Shown here: positions 25,905 to 35,086 of the stretch, one piece after another
How the letters are laid out: each line of letters starts with the position of its first letter
Position numbering within the stretch: the stretch's first letter is position 1
NCBI GenBank assembly: GCA_036005525.1
Contig: DASYQM010000451.1
Coordinates: forward strand, 6,205-70,204
Direction: 5' to 3'
Source of the DNA: UBA9676 sp036005525
Lineage (GTDB): Bacteria; Actinomycetota; Actinomycetes; Streptosporangiales; Streptosporangiaceae
DNA: 64,000 nt
Position numbers and translations under genes: made by a program
The notes under the pieces: generated by a model
What the model saw: only the letters and a program-made list of their open reading frames with translations
Database searches by the model: none
Told to the model about the DNA's origin: nothing

Positions 25905-28262
25905 ATGAGCCTCTCGCCGTTGAAGACCCTGCCGCGGGGACGCCCTTCGGTCAGAGTAGGCAAATTGAGGCCCCGGCCGGAGCGGTGGAGATCGCTTGTC
26001 CGCGCGGTTGCCAGGCATTTTGACCCGCCGCTGATGGCGATCATAAGCCTCGCCGCGTTTCTCCGCTTCTGGGAGCTTGGCCGCGTTGGTCTGCGCGGGG
26101 ATGAGGCTGTTTACGCCGGCCAGGCCGCCGTGCTCGCAGGCGCCAAGGAATACAGCCGTTTCTTCATCCTCCAAAGTCGCGGCGATTCAAACTTCCTGCT
26201 CTTCCAGGAAGTGGTTTCCGTCATATACCGCGTGACAGGAGTCAGTGATCTGTCAGCACGGGCCGTTGCTGCTACGTTCAGTGTCCTGACGGTCATCGTG
26301 ACCTACTTGATCGGAAAGGCGCTTTTCGGCCGGCGCACCGGACTCTTCTCGGCATTGTTGCTGTCGGTCAGCGGCTATGCCGTGATGCTCGGGCGCTTGG
26401 CGCTGCTCGATTCCGCGCTTACATTTCTGTTCGCCACCGCAATGCTGTGTGTGGTCAAGTGGATATCGACCAAGCGGAGCGGCTGGCTTTACGGCTTCGC
26501 CGCGGCCGCCTCCCTCACCGTCCAGGCGAAGATCGCTGGCGGGCTCGCCCTGCTCGTCGCCGCCAGCTATCTGCTGATCAACCGGTCTGCGGGCCAGCTG
26601 ACGCGGCGCCGACTGCTCATTGCCGCCGGGGTGTTCCTTGTTGCGCTGACCCCGGTTGTGATGCAGCTTGCCACCAACTGGGAGCTTTACGCCGGGTTCT
26701 TGTCCACGAGCATCCGGCGGGCGAGTGCGGTGCCGTGGTACTACTACGGGCAGGTCCTGGTATCACACGACGGCCCGTTCCTTTTCGCCCTGTACATCAT
26801 CGGTATCGCATTCGCGGTCGGCCGGCGATCGCGTAGTGATCTGCTACCACTGCTCTGGCTACTCACGGTAGCGGTGTTCTACCAGATCTATCCGCTCAAA
26901 GCATTCAACTACCTGTTGCCGGCGCTGCCTGCGTTGTCCATACTGACAGGCCGGATGCTCGATGCCCTGGCGCAGTGGTTCCACACGTTCACCGTGCGGG
27001 CGGTTTCCGCTGCCGCCACCGTTCGGGCGGTTTCCGTTGCCATTCTCGCCGTCATGGTGGTCGGCGCTGCCGCGCCGTATCTGCGGGATACATGGCAGGA
27101 CGATAGCTATGTCGGCCTGAAGGGGGCGGCGACGTGGCTGGCCAAGTCAACGCCGCCGGGTGCTGGCGTCATGACGATTTCGCGCGGCTCAGCTCAGTAC
27201 GTCTTCGCTTTCTACGCTCACCGCGATTCCTATCCCTTCGGCCGGTTCAACCTCGCCACGGTGTTCCCGGGCGGCAAGATCGTCCCTGCTTCCGCCCCGC
27301 CACCGGCAGCGCGGACTCCGCGGGACTGGGTCAACCGGTGGCCCCCCCGCCTGATCCGGAACGGCCGGGTTTCCTACCTGGTGTACTACACCACCGTCGC
27401 GGATGATCCGCCGGAGGAGAGCCAGGTCGTCGAGACTTCCACGCAGCGCCAGTTCCGGCTTCTCATTGAACGGTACGGCGGGCGGCTCGTGCATACCGTC
27501 TACTATCGCCACGAGGGCAGGGCCTGGATCTACCGGCTGACCACCAGGCTGCCGCACCCTGTCCTGTCCTACGCGGTGCGCGGCGCGGCCCTGACTGTGC
27601 GGGGAGCCGGCTTTACCGAGAACGCCGCAGTGACGGCGACATACAACGGCCACCGGATCGGATACGGCGAGGCGGATGGAGACGGCTCAGTGACGATGTC
27701 GCTGCGGTTCCCAGACCGTCCGCGCCCGCGATACCTGCTCACCTTCACCGACGCGGCAGGCCGCTACGCGTCGGTGACCCTGCCGAAGCCGGTCATCGCG
27801 TACAGCACGCAGCACCGGATCGCGACCGTGACCGGGATTGGCTTCCAGAGGTCCTCGCCGATTACCGTGACCTACCACGGTGTCGTGATAGCCCATGCGA
27901 GGTCGGCGGCTGACGGCAGCTTCGTTGTGTCGTTCCGCCAGCCCGCCCGCCTGTTCCGTCATGGCCAGCTCGTGGTAACGGATCGCCTGGGCAACCGGGG
28001 TTTGCTTGTGCTAATCAACCCCAGGCTGAGGCATAGTGTCGCCCATGGCCGAGTGACGCTTCACGGTTCCGGGTATCCGCCGGGGGCTCTGGTGACAGCG
28101 CTTTACCATGGCCGACTCATGGCGAGCACTCGTGCAGGTATGAAGGGCTCCATTTCCCTTTCCTTCACGCTACCGCCGGGAGCGAAGCCAGGGTGGCTTC
28201 TGGAAGTCAGGGACACAGCCGACCACTACACGACGGTGATCCAGATGGGGCACCGCCGGTGA
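25905..28262 (+). CDS. GT39/ArnT-like membrane glycosyltransferase with three C-terminal beta repeats
   Basis: 785 aa with GGAGG upstream. Residues ~40-400 hold about ten membrane helices and the GT39/ArnT-type first-loop acidic motif RGDEAVYAGQA. Such enzymes move a sugar from a polyprenyl-phosphate carrier to protein or lipid outside the membrane, which fits the GT2/GtrA protein two genes upstream as carrier-sugar supplier. Residues ~548-785 are three ~78-residue repeats, each with a (T/V)xTYNG/YHG core and DGS-type turn, predicted extracellular Ig-like beta domains. The repeats are an unusual addition to this family. Confidence 0.83.
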   Translation: MSLSPLKTLPRGRPSVRVGKLRPRPERWRSLVRAVARHFDPPLMAIISLAAFLRFWELGRVGLRGDEAVYAGQAAVLAGAKEYSRFFILQSRGDSNFLLFQEVVSVIYRVTGVSDLSARAVAATFSVLTVIVTYLIGKALFGRRTGLFSALLLSVSGYAVMLGRLALLDSALTFLFATAMLCVVKWISTKRSGWLYGFAAAASLTVQAKIAGGLALLVAASYLLINRSAGQLTRRRLLIAAGVFLVALTPVVMQLATNWELYAGFLSTSIRRASAVPWYYYGQVLVSHDGPFLFALYIIGIAFAVGRRSRSDLLPLLWLLTVAVFYQIYPLKAFNYLLPALPALSILTGRMLDALAQWFHTFTVRAVSAAATVRAVSVAILAVMVVGAAAPYLRDTWQDDSYVGLKGAATWLAKSTPPGAGVMTISRGSAQYVFAFYAHRDSYPFGRFNLATVFPGGKIVPASAPPPAARTPRDWVNRWPPRLIRNGRVSYLVYYTTVADDPPEESQVVETSTQRQFRLLIERYGGRLVHTVYYRHEGRAWIYRLTTRLPHPVLSYAVRGAALTVRGAGFTENAAVTATYNGHRIGYGEADGDGSVTMSLRFPDRPRPRYLLTFTDAAGRYASVTLPKPVIAYSTQHRIATVTGIGFQRSSPITVTYHGVVIAHARSAADGSFVVSFRQPARLFRHGQLVVTDRLGNRGLLVLINPRLRHSVAHGRVTLHGSGYPPGALVTALYHGRLMASTRAGMKGSISLSFTLPPGAKPGWLLEVRDTADHYTTVIQMGHRR

Positions 28263-29167
28263 GCGCCACCAGGCCCGATCAGGGCCAGGCGACGCACGAC
28301 ACAGCAGGTCCCGACCACGCCGACGCTCACCGGCTTACCCGGATGCAGCTTGTGATTACGGTCGCTGTGCTCCTCGCCGCGGGGGCTGCTCTGCTGTACG
28401 TCCTGCTCGGCCCCTCCGGGGTACTCCGCAGGTCCACCGGGGCTCCCGCATGGCTGCCTGGCGCCGCGGCATGCCGCGCGGACCCACTGGCGCATGTCCA
28501 TGACCCTGGCCGCCTCAAGGTCGTGGCGAACTGCGCGACCGTTCGCGGCCTGGTCGAGCAAGTGCAGTACAAGCCCGGCGACGGCGACTGGCAGGTGACC
28601 GTCGCTGTCGATCCCCAGTACCGGCGCTTCCTGACGCCTGCTGACCACGGTGTGCTTCCGGTACGGGTTATCCCCACCGATCTGCCCCACGTCCCGCTCC
28701 CAGCGCTGGGCCAGCATGCCACCTTCTACGGCGCCTGGGTCCTGAATAAGAACCTGCACGGCCGGGCCGAGATGCACCCGGCATGGCGTATCAGCGCAGC
28801 TTCGGCCGCCCTGGCTGGGCGCGCGCCAGGCGGGACTGCCGGTTCCCGTACCGGAGGCCGCCTCATGCTAAGAGTCACCGCGCCGCCCCTGGTGGCTGTG
28901 GGGGCGCCGTTCACCGTCAACGTGCGCTGCGCCCTCGTGCTGCCAAGGAGGACCGTTCGCGCAAGCTTGGTACATCTCTTCATCGAGATCACTAACAGCC
29001 AGGGAGTGGGTGTGCGATGGCAGGCACGGTCCACAAACCTGCTCGGCGATGCGGACTTCCGGCTGGTCGCGCTCGATGCGCCCGGCAGGTTCGCCGTGCA
29101 TATCTATGCCGGCAAGTCAGGACTGTTCCGAACCGCTGAGCAAAGCCTCACCGTCCGGCGGGCATGA
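28259..29167 (+). CDS. Membrane-anchored protein of unknown function
   Basis: 302 aa, GTG overlapping the preceding stop (GTGA). A short charged N terminus, one membrane helix (~30-51, LVITVAVLLAAGAALLYVLL), then an extracytoplasmic part. It resembles no family I can name. Residues ~65-170 form one compact region with two cysteines; residues ~205-300 look like a beta-sandwich (LRVTAPPLVAVGAPFTVNVRC...). Tight coupling with both neighbours implies a role in the same envelope process. Confidence 0.75.
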   Translation: MSATRPDQGQATHDTAGPDHADAHRLTRMQLVITVAVLLAAGAALLYVLLGPSGVLRRSTGAPAWLPGAAACRADPLAHVHDPGRLKVVANCATVRGLVEQVQYKPGDGDWQVTVAVDPQYRRFLTPADHGVLPVRVIPTDLPHVPLPALGQHATFYGAWVLNKNLHGRAEMHPAWRISAASAALAGRAPGGTAGSRTGGRLMLRVTAPPLVAVGAPFTVNVRCALVLPRRTVRASLVHLFIEITNSQGVGVRWQARSTNLLGDADFRLVALDAPGRFAVHIYAGKSGLFRTAEQSLTVRRA

Positions 29168-30846
29168 TGCCGAACTCAAGCTACAGAAAGCCGCGTGGGC
29201 CTTTCCTGGCAAAGGCGCCGCGCCGTATCGGTGTCCTGTCAAGGAACACCGCGTCCTATCAAGGCCAGATCGATCCGCCGCCCGATCGCCCGGCCCACTT
29301 CATTCAGCGGCACCGATGGCCCCGACCGCCCCGGTGGCTATCACTGGTGATGGCTGCCACGCTGGCCCTCGCCGCCTTCACATGGTGGGCCACGACGAGG
29401 CCGGCTGGGCCGCCCGGCGGCCGCGTTCCGCCAGTGACGTCCATCCCGTTCTCCGCCACCGGAGATGCGTACATCTCGTCGGTTCGCCCGTCGGTGAACC
29501 TGGGGAGTTCGCCAGCGTTGCGCATCGCCTCCCGGCCCAAGATCAGGAGTTACTTGACCTTTTCCCTGTCAGGGATTCCAGGCATCGTCACCAGAGCGAC
29601 ACTGCGACTTTGGTCGGATGTAGCGGACCTGCGTGGTGCCGCCGTGCACGCGGTCGAAGGTCCATGGAATGAGCACTCCATCACTTACTCCACCGCCCCC
29701 GCTTTCGGTAAGGCGGTCGCGCTCACCGGAATGGTGGCCGCGAAAACATGGGTCAGTGTCGACGTGACCGCGCTGGTAGCGGGTAACGGGCTGGTAACGA
29801 TGGCGCTCACCCAAGTGGGCAGCGGTAGCGGGCAGTACGACAGCAGAGAGGGCGTGCACCCGCCGGAGCTGGTGGTGCACACAAGCTCTGGCTCTGGCTC
29901 CCGCACGCTGCCCGTGAAATCGCCCGCCGCAGCCCTGAGCTCAGCCATCGAGGCTGTTCCGGACGCGACCGCGCACCGCTACGCCACCCGCGACGATCAC
30001 GGGCGGAGCATGGACACCCTCAAGATCATCCCAAAGCCGGGTGGCGGCTACCTCGGCGTCTATCACAGCGGTCCGCAGGGAGCATTTCGCGTCTACCTGG
30101 CGGAATCGCGTGACCTGCTGCACTGGACGTCCAAGGCGCAACTGGACAGCAACGCCTCACAGCCCACGATCGCCGCGCTCTCCGATTCTGGCTATCTGCT
30201 GGCAGACGAGGCTTCCGGCAATCAGGCAGCCGGATTGCGGCCTCAATTGCGCTTCCGCCACTACGCCAGCTTCTCCGCGCTGCTGACCGGGCGGGCGGAC
30301 CGGACGTTCGAGGCGCCGCACATACTCGCGCCAGGCGGCCACGGCGAGGAAGGAACACCGGATATCCTCTCGGCAGTCCTGTCGCCTGACCTGTCCCACT
30401 CGCGCATCACCGTAGGTTTCCACTACAGGCTGCCGTACGGGCCGGATCGGCCGGGGCTGGGTGTACTCGCCGACTTCTCCTCGTGGACGGCCCGGCCCGA
30501 CGCCGGACTTGAGGCGGCGCTGCACGCCGCCGGCATGTCGGGAAGGATTGGCGACCGGGATGCCGTCACGTTCCTCGGCGCACCGCTCGAGCTCGTCGAG
30601 GCTCAGCCCAGCGGCGGGGCGGCGTGGCATATCTACCTCTACGACGAGAGAACCCATCGCGCTGTCCCCCTGCACATCCGCACCAATCAGGGCAGCCAGA
30701 GCTTCGGCAACCCGACTGTCACCAACCTGCGCACGCCGTCGGGTGCCATGGCTCTCGTGTTCACCCTCTTCCTGCCGCACAGCTTCGCGGCCAGTGGAGA
30801 GGCGGGTGAACTCATCTACTACCGCACGTACGGCTCTAACCACTGA
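29164..30846 (+). CDS. Membrane-anchored DNRLRE-domain protein with C-terminal propeller-like domain
   Basis: 560 aa; ATG overlaps the preceding stop (ATGA). One membrane helix (~58-78), then a DNRLRE/CBM-like beta-sandwich (~95-240: DAYISSVRPSVNLGSSPALRI, RSYLTFSLSGIPG, VSVDVTALVAGNG), a carbohydrate- or surface-binding module of secreted proteins. Residues ~260-560 (MDTLKIIPKPGGGYLGVYHS, DLLHWTSKAQLDSNASQP) look like a propeller of the GH43/sialidase type, but no catalytic set is certain. It ends the coupled gene string, followed by a terminator. Confidence 0.72.
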   Translation: MMPNSSYRKPRGPFLAKAPRRIGVLSRNTASYQGQIDPPPDRPAHFIQRHRWPRPPRWLSLVMAATLALAAFTWWATTRPAGPPGGRVPPVTSIPFSATGDAYISSVRPSVNLGSSPALRIASRPKIRSYLTFSLSGIPGIVTRATLRLWSDVADLRGAAVHAVEGPWNEHSITYSTAPAFGKAVALTGMVAAKTWVSVDVTALVAGNGLVTMALTQVGSGSGQYDSREGVHPPELVVHTSSGSGSRTLPVKSPAAALSSAIEAVPDATAHRYATRDDHGRSMDTLKIIPKPGGGYLGVYHSGPQGAFRVYLAESRDLLHWTSKAQLDSNASQPTIAALSDSGYLLADEASGNQAAGLRPQLRFRHYASFSALLTGRADRTFEAPHILAPGGHGEEGTPDILSAVLSPDLSHSRITVGFHYRLPYGPDRPGLGVLADFSSWTARPDAGLEAALHAAGMSGRIGDRDAVTFLGAPLELVEAQPSGGAAWHIYLYDERTHRAVPLHIRTNQGSQSFGNPTVTNLRTPSGAMALVFTLFLPHSFAASGEAGELIYYRTYGSNH

Positions 30847-30877
30847 CCGAGGAGGCTGCCGGATGGCCGACAACATC

Positions 30878-30914
30878 GCTGAATGTCCGCCCACCTTGCC
30901 ACGGCACATTCAGC
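30878..30914 (+). terminator. Terminator hairpin
   Basis: GCTGAATGTCCG (30878-30889) pairs with CGGCACATTCAGC (30902-30914) leaving one bulged base, 12-bp stem, 12-nt loop. It closes the 22.2-30.8 kb gene string and separates the phosphatase gene downstream. Confidence 0.65.
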
Positions 30915-30990
30915 CTGTACCACTGGAGCGCTCATACGTTCCTTAAGATTGCGCCCGCCAAGGGCGCGGATCGTCCCATACGGGGGAGAC

Positions 30991-32466
30991 ATGAAAGTAT
31001 CAAACGGCATTGGGCCCTACCCTGTTCGCGCCGCCAGATGGCGCCCAGGCAAGATGGCCGTCGCATGCTATGCACTGCTGGTGGCGTTGTTGCTGCTCGC
31101 ATCCGCGGCCGCAGCCCCGGCGCCCGCCAGCGCCAGCCCGAATCCCGAGCTCACCCGCTACCCGTACCTGACGGACGTCGTCGGATCCAACGCCACCGTG
31201 AACTTCGGGACTGACACGGCGAAGGTCTCAGCGGTTGTGAAATGGGGACAGGCAGGCGTTGAGTCGTGTAACGCACACACCACAACGGCGACAAAGACCT
31301 TCATCCAGGTAAACGGCGTTAATGAATACCAGTGGAAGGCACAGCTGTCACCGCTGCAGGCTGGTGCGACCTACTGCTACCGGCCATACCTCGGAACGTC
31401 CCAGATCGACCTGCTGGGCAGCGATCCGACGCCCCAGTTCACCACACAGGTTCCGGCAGGTTCCAGCCAACCATTCTCCTTTGCCGTGATCGGTGACTGG
31501 GGAAAGACATACGCCACCGGAAACCCCGACCAGGCCAACCTCATGCAGCAGATCGCCGCCAGCGGCGCCCGCTTTGTCGTCGGCACCGGCGACACCGGCT
31601 ACCCGGCCGGCAGCCAGAAGAGCTACGGCGACCTCCAGCAGACCGGCCTGGACATCAGCGCGGTGTTCGGCCCGCAGTACTGGACGGTGGTGGGCAAATC
31701 CATCCCCATGTTCAACGCGGAAGGCAACCACGCCCCCACCACCACGTTCATCACCAACTGGCCGTCGAGTGTCGCTGCGGCGGCCTCTGGCGGACAGTTC
31801 CAGATGAACTCCTACTGCTGCTTCGACGGAATCACCGCCAAGAGTTACGGGTCGGTCTGGTACGCCTTCGACGTGGGCAACGCCCGCATCTACATCCTCG
31901 AAGCTGCCTGGGATGGGTCGAACGTCGGAACGGGCAGCCAGTACAAGGACGACTACGACGCACACTGGGCGCCCGGCGCGCAGCCGAATGAATACGCGTG
32001 GCTGCAAAATGACCTCGCCGCCCACCCCAATCAACTCAAGTTCGCCGTGTTCCACTATCCCCTGCACTCAGACCAGAGCTCGCAGACGTCCGATCCCTAC
32101 CTGGGTGGGGCCGGGCACTTGGAGGGGCTGCTGAACCAGTACCACGTGGCGATGGCCTTCAACGGGCACGCGCACATCTACCAGCGCAATACCGCACCAC
32201 CCGGAGGCATCATCAGCTATGTCACCGGGGGCGGGGGCGCCGCGCTGGCCAAGATAGGCGGTGCCGGCTGTGCGCCCACGGACGCTTACGGCATCGGCTG
32301 GAGCCCGTCGAGTGGCACCGGTAGCAAGTGCGGCAGCGCGCCGAAGCCGACCTCAGCGAGCCAGGTTTTCCACTTTCTCCTGGTCACTGTGAACGGCAAC
32401 TCGGTCACCGTGACCCCGACCGACGAAATGAGGCGGACCTTCGACGTCCAGACCTTTAACTTCTAG
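30991..32466 (+). CDS. Secreted purple acid phosphatase-like metallophosphoesterase
   Basis: 491 aa from ATG 30991 with GGGGGAG upstream; the longer open frame covers the terminator. Signal peptide (~1-46, ending in an AxA-rich stretch PAPASASP), an N-terminal fibronectin-III-like domain (~48-150, LTRYPYLTDVVGSNATVNFG), then the phosphatase domain: FAVIGDWG, GTGDTGYPAGSQKSYGD, NAEGNHAP, FAVFHYPLHSD, AFNGHAHIYQRN. These give the dinuclear metal site. A TAAGAT at 30944 may be its -10. Convergent with the antiporter gene. Confidence 0.87.
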   Translation: MKVSNGIGPYPVRAARWRPGKMAVACYALLVALLLLASAAAAPAPASASPNPELTRYPYLTDVVGSNATVNFGTDTAKVSAVVKWGQAGVESCNAHTTTATKTFIQVNGVNEYQWKAQLSPLQAGATYCYRPYLGTSQIDLLGSDPTPQFTTQVPAGSSQPFSFAVIGDWGKTYATGNPDQANLMQQIAASGARFVVGTGDTGYPAGSQKSYGDLQQTGLDISAVFGPQYWTVVGKSIPMFNAEGNHAPTTTFITNWPSSVAAAASGGQFQMNSYCCFDGITAKSYGSVWYAFDVGNARIYILEAAWDGSNVGTGSQYKDDYDAHWAPGAQPNEYAWLQNDLAAHPNQLKFAVFHYPLHSDQSSQTSDPYLGGAGHLEGLLNQYHVAMAFNGHAHIYQRNTAPPGGIISYVTGGGGAALAKIGGAGCAPTDAYGIGWSPSSGTGSKCGSAPKPTSASQVFHFLLVTVNGNSVTVTPTDEMRRTFDVQTFNF

Positions 32467-32481
32467 ACTCGGGAGGTGATT

Positions 32482-32504
32482 GCGGGGCAGTACGGTCACC
32501 CCGC
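32482..32504. terminator. Short bidirectional terminator
   Basis: GCGGGG (32482-32487) and CCCCGC (32499-32504), a perfect 6-bp stem with 11-nt loop, in the 83-bp gap between the convergent phosphatase and antiporter genes. Confidence 0.4.
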
Positions 32505-32549
32505 TCGATCTCGCAACGGCTGGCGGTGCCTTGTGGTGACCGTGGCCGG

Positions 32550-34043
32550 TCAGCGTCCGTGCTCCCCGAACCACCCGGCGAGCCTGCCGCCGCGGCTTAC
32601 CGCACGCAGCCGCCGTTCGGTCCGCTCGCGCGCTCCCGCGGCGGCGACGACAAGGAGCCGGTCACCGGCCCGCAGCGTGGTAGACGGGTCGGGGACGAAC
32701 CCGCGGGCGTCGCGAACGATCAGGGCCACGTTCGCCTCGGCCGGCAGCCGGAGCTCAAAGATCTCCACGCCGTGCAGCCTGGATCCCTTCGGGATCTGCG
32801 CCTGGAGCAGGTCGGCGGGGATGGCTTCCAGCGGCGCGGCCTCGACGTCAACCTCCAGGGGTTCGGCCGGCGTGATCACCTCCAGCCGCCGGGCCACCCA
32901 CGGCAAGGTCGGTCCTTGCAGCAGGGTGAACACCACCACGGCCACGAAAACCAGGTCGAACAGGCCGGTGGCACCCGGCAGCTGGGCGCTCATCGGAATC
33001 GTCGCCAGCACGATCGGCACCGCCCCGCGCAGCCCGGCCCAAGACAGGAATGCCTGCTGGCGCCAGGGCACCCGCAACGGCAGGGTGGAGGCGAGCACCG
33101 CGGCCGGCCGGGCGACGAGCACGAGCACCGACCCTGCCACCAGGGCCGGCACGACCGCCCCGGGCAGCCGGGCGGGGGAGGCGAGCAGCCCGAGCATGAC
33201 GAAAAGCCCGATCTGGGCGAGCCAGGCGATGCCCTCGGCGAACCCGCGGGTGGCCGGCCCGTGCGGCAGCCGCATGTTGCCCAGCAGCAGCGCGGCCACG
33301 TAGACGGCGAGGAACCCGCTCGCGTGCGCCAGCGACGCCGCACCGTAGCTCGCGACGATCAGCGCGAGCACCGCGATCGGGTACAGCCCGGAGGCGGGGA
33401 GCGCCACCCGCCGCAGAGTGAACACGCCGAGCAGGCCCGCGAGCAGCCCGATCGCGGCACCGGCGGCCAGCTCGTACACCACGATCCCGCCGATCAGCCC
33501 GGGCACGGACGGATGCGAGCCGGCCCCGCTCAGCAGGGTCACCGCCAGCACCGCCGGGGGGTCGTTGAGCCCTGACTCCGCCTCCAGCATCCCCGCCAGC
33601 CGGGGCGGGAGCGGCAGCTTGCGCAAGACCGAGAACACCGCCGCCGCGTCGGTCGGCGCCAGCACCGCGCCCAGCAGCAAGGCGTCCCGCCAGGCGAGGG
33701 ACAGCAGCCAATGGCACACCACCGCGACGATCCCGGTGGTCACCACCACCCCCACGGTCGCGAGCAGGAGCGCGGCCGGAGCCGCGGCCCGCGCGTGCGC
33801 CCAGCTCGTGGTCAGGCCGCCCTCGGCCAGGATCAGCACCAGCGCGCTGAGCCCGAGTGCCTGTGCCAGCCCCGCATCGCTGAACCGCACCCCCAGGCCC
33901 GCCTCACCAAGAGCCAGGCCCAGGCCGAGGAAGAGGAGCAGGCCGGGCAGGCCGATCTGGTGAGCGAGCCGGGCGGCCACGATCGCGGCGATGACCACCG
34001 CCGCGCCCACGAGCAGGATCAGGGCGGGGTCGCCCGACGTCAC
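32550..34043 (-). CDS. Potassium/proton antiporter (CPA1, NhaP2/CvrA type) with RCK_C domain
   Basis: 497 aa, GTG start with GGAG upstream. About 12 membrane helices with CPA motifs LAPTDAAAVFSVLR and AESGLNDPPAV (transport Asp), and WAGLRGAVPIVLAT. Residues ~410-485 form a cytoplasmic TrkA-C/RCK_C-type regulatory domain (VEIFELRLPAEANVALIVRDARGFVPDP...). It exchanges K+ or Na+ for H+ in pH and osmotic control. No link to neighbouring pathways is evident. Confidence 0.88.
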   Translation of the reverse strand: MTSGDPALILLVGAAVVIAAIVAARLAHQIGLPGLLLFLGLGLALGEAGLGVRFSDAGLAQALGLSALVLILAEGGLTTSWAHARAAAPAALLLATVGVVVTTGIVAVVCHWLLSLAWRDALLLGAVLAPTDAAAVFSVLRKLPLPPRLAGMLEAESGLNDPPAVLAVTLLSGAGSHPSVPGLIGGIVVYELAAGAAIGLLAGLLGVFTLRRVALPASGLYPIAVLALIVASYGAASLAHASGFLAVYVAALLLGNMRLPHGPATRGFAEGIAWLAQIGLFVMLGLLASPARLPGAVVPALVAGSVLVLVARPAAVLASTLPLRVPWRQQAFLSWAGLRGAVPIVLATIPMSAQLPGATGLFDLVFVAVVVFTLLQGPTLPWVARRLEVITPAEPLEVDVEAAPLEAIPADLLQAQIPKGSRLHGVEIFELRLPAEANVALIVRDARGFVPDPSTTLRAGDRLLVVAAAGARERTERRLRAVSRGGRLAGWFGEHGR

Positions 34044-34147
34044 AACTGTCTCCGCATGTCCGCCCCAGATCCGGCGTTGGTGGTCAACAGTCTGCCGGAT
34101 CGGCGGTCACGACCCTCGGAGCCTGCGCGGGCCCGCCGGCGCTGCCG

Positions 34148-34948
34148 CTAGAGCGAGCGCTGCTTGAGCCAGTCGAGCGCCGCCTGGGCGACCTCACGCC
34201 AGCCGTGGTCGATCGTGAGCGAGTGACCGCGGTCGGGGAACTCCTTCAGGTCGGTGATCGCGGGCGACCTGTGGTAGAGACGGCGGGTCTGCGTGCTGAT
34301 GACGTGCGGAACGGTGTGGTCCCTGCCCCCGGCCGTTATCAGCAGCGGTCCCCGGGTCTTGTTCCGCGTGTCGACTTTCGCGGGCGAGTTCGGGGTGACG
34401 GCCGCCAAGGCGGCTTCGAACAGGGTCTTGCCCGGTGACGGGATCGCGCAGCGGTCGTACAGCTCATCGGACTCCTGCGCGGGCAGCGCGTTGCCGAAAC
34501 CGTAGCGCCACTGCTCCCGGGTCAGCGCCACCGCCAGGTTCCGGTTGGCGGGCCTGCGCAGCGCGACCGAGGCGACCTTCAGCGACGACGCCGGCAGGAC
34601 GAGCACGCCCTTGATGGGAGCCGGGTCGATCGCCACCGCCGCGGCGGCAAGATCCTGCCCGAGCAGCCGTTGAACGATTATGCCGCCGAACGAGTGGCCG
34701 ATGACGATCGGCGGGGCGTCGAGCCCGCGGATGATCTGGGCATAGTGCGCGACCACGTCGTCGATGCCTTTCCCGGCGACCCGTTCGGGGTGGCGGCGGG
34801 TTTCCTCGACCGTGTCGGCGTCGCCCGGCCAGCCGGGCGCCAGCGGCGCGTAACCCTCCTCGCGGAACAGGTCCACCCACGGATCCCACGAGGTCGCGTG
34901 CAGCCACAGGCCGTGAACGAAGACCACAGGGGTGTTTGCTGGGCTCAT
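34148..34948 (-). CDS. Alpha/beta hydrolase
   Basis: 266 aa. ATG 34948 (MSPANTPVV) is favoured over ATG 34954 because GAGGGG lies six bases before it. Nucleophile elbow GHSFGG (Ser86), oxyanion VHGLW, acid in TAGGRDHTVP and base His in PDRGHSLTID. Family of small lipase/esterase-like enzymes; the substrate cannot be told. Divergent from the enolase-superfamily gene. Confidence 0.85.
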   Translation of the reverse strand: MSPANTPVVFVHGLWLHATSWDPWVDLFREEGYAPLAPGWPGDADTVEETRRHPERVAGKGIDDVVAHYAQIIRGLDAPPIVIGHSFGGIIVQRLLGQDLAAAAVAIDPAPIKGVLVLPASSLKVASVALRRPANRNLAVALTREQWRYGFGNALPAQESDELYDRCAIPSPGKTLFEAALAAVTPNSPAKVDTRNKTRGPLLITAGGRDHTVPHVISTQTRRLYHRSPAITDLKEFPDRGHSLTIDHGWREVAQAALDWLKQRSL

Positions 34949-35086
34949 CTGCATCCCCTCATCCTCAGCGCCGGCCTGCTGCGATGGACGGCTGACACTG
35001 AAAGTCGGTTTTACCCCTGTTCTTATCATCTGTAACGGGGTCCCCTCTCCCCGCCCAGGCGCGAAGCTGCGACAGAATGACAGGCC

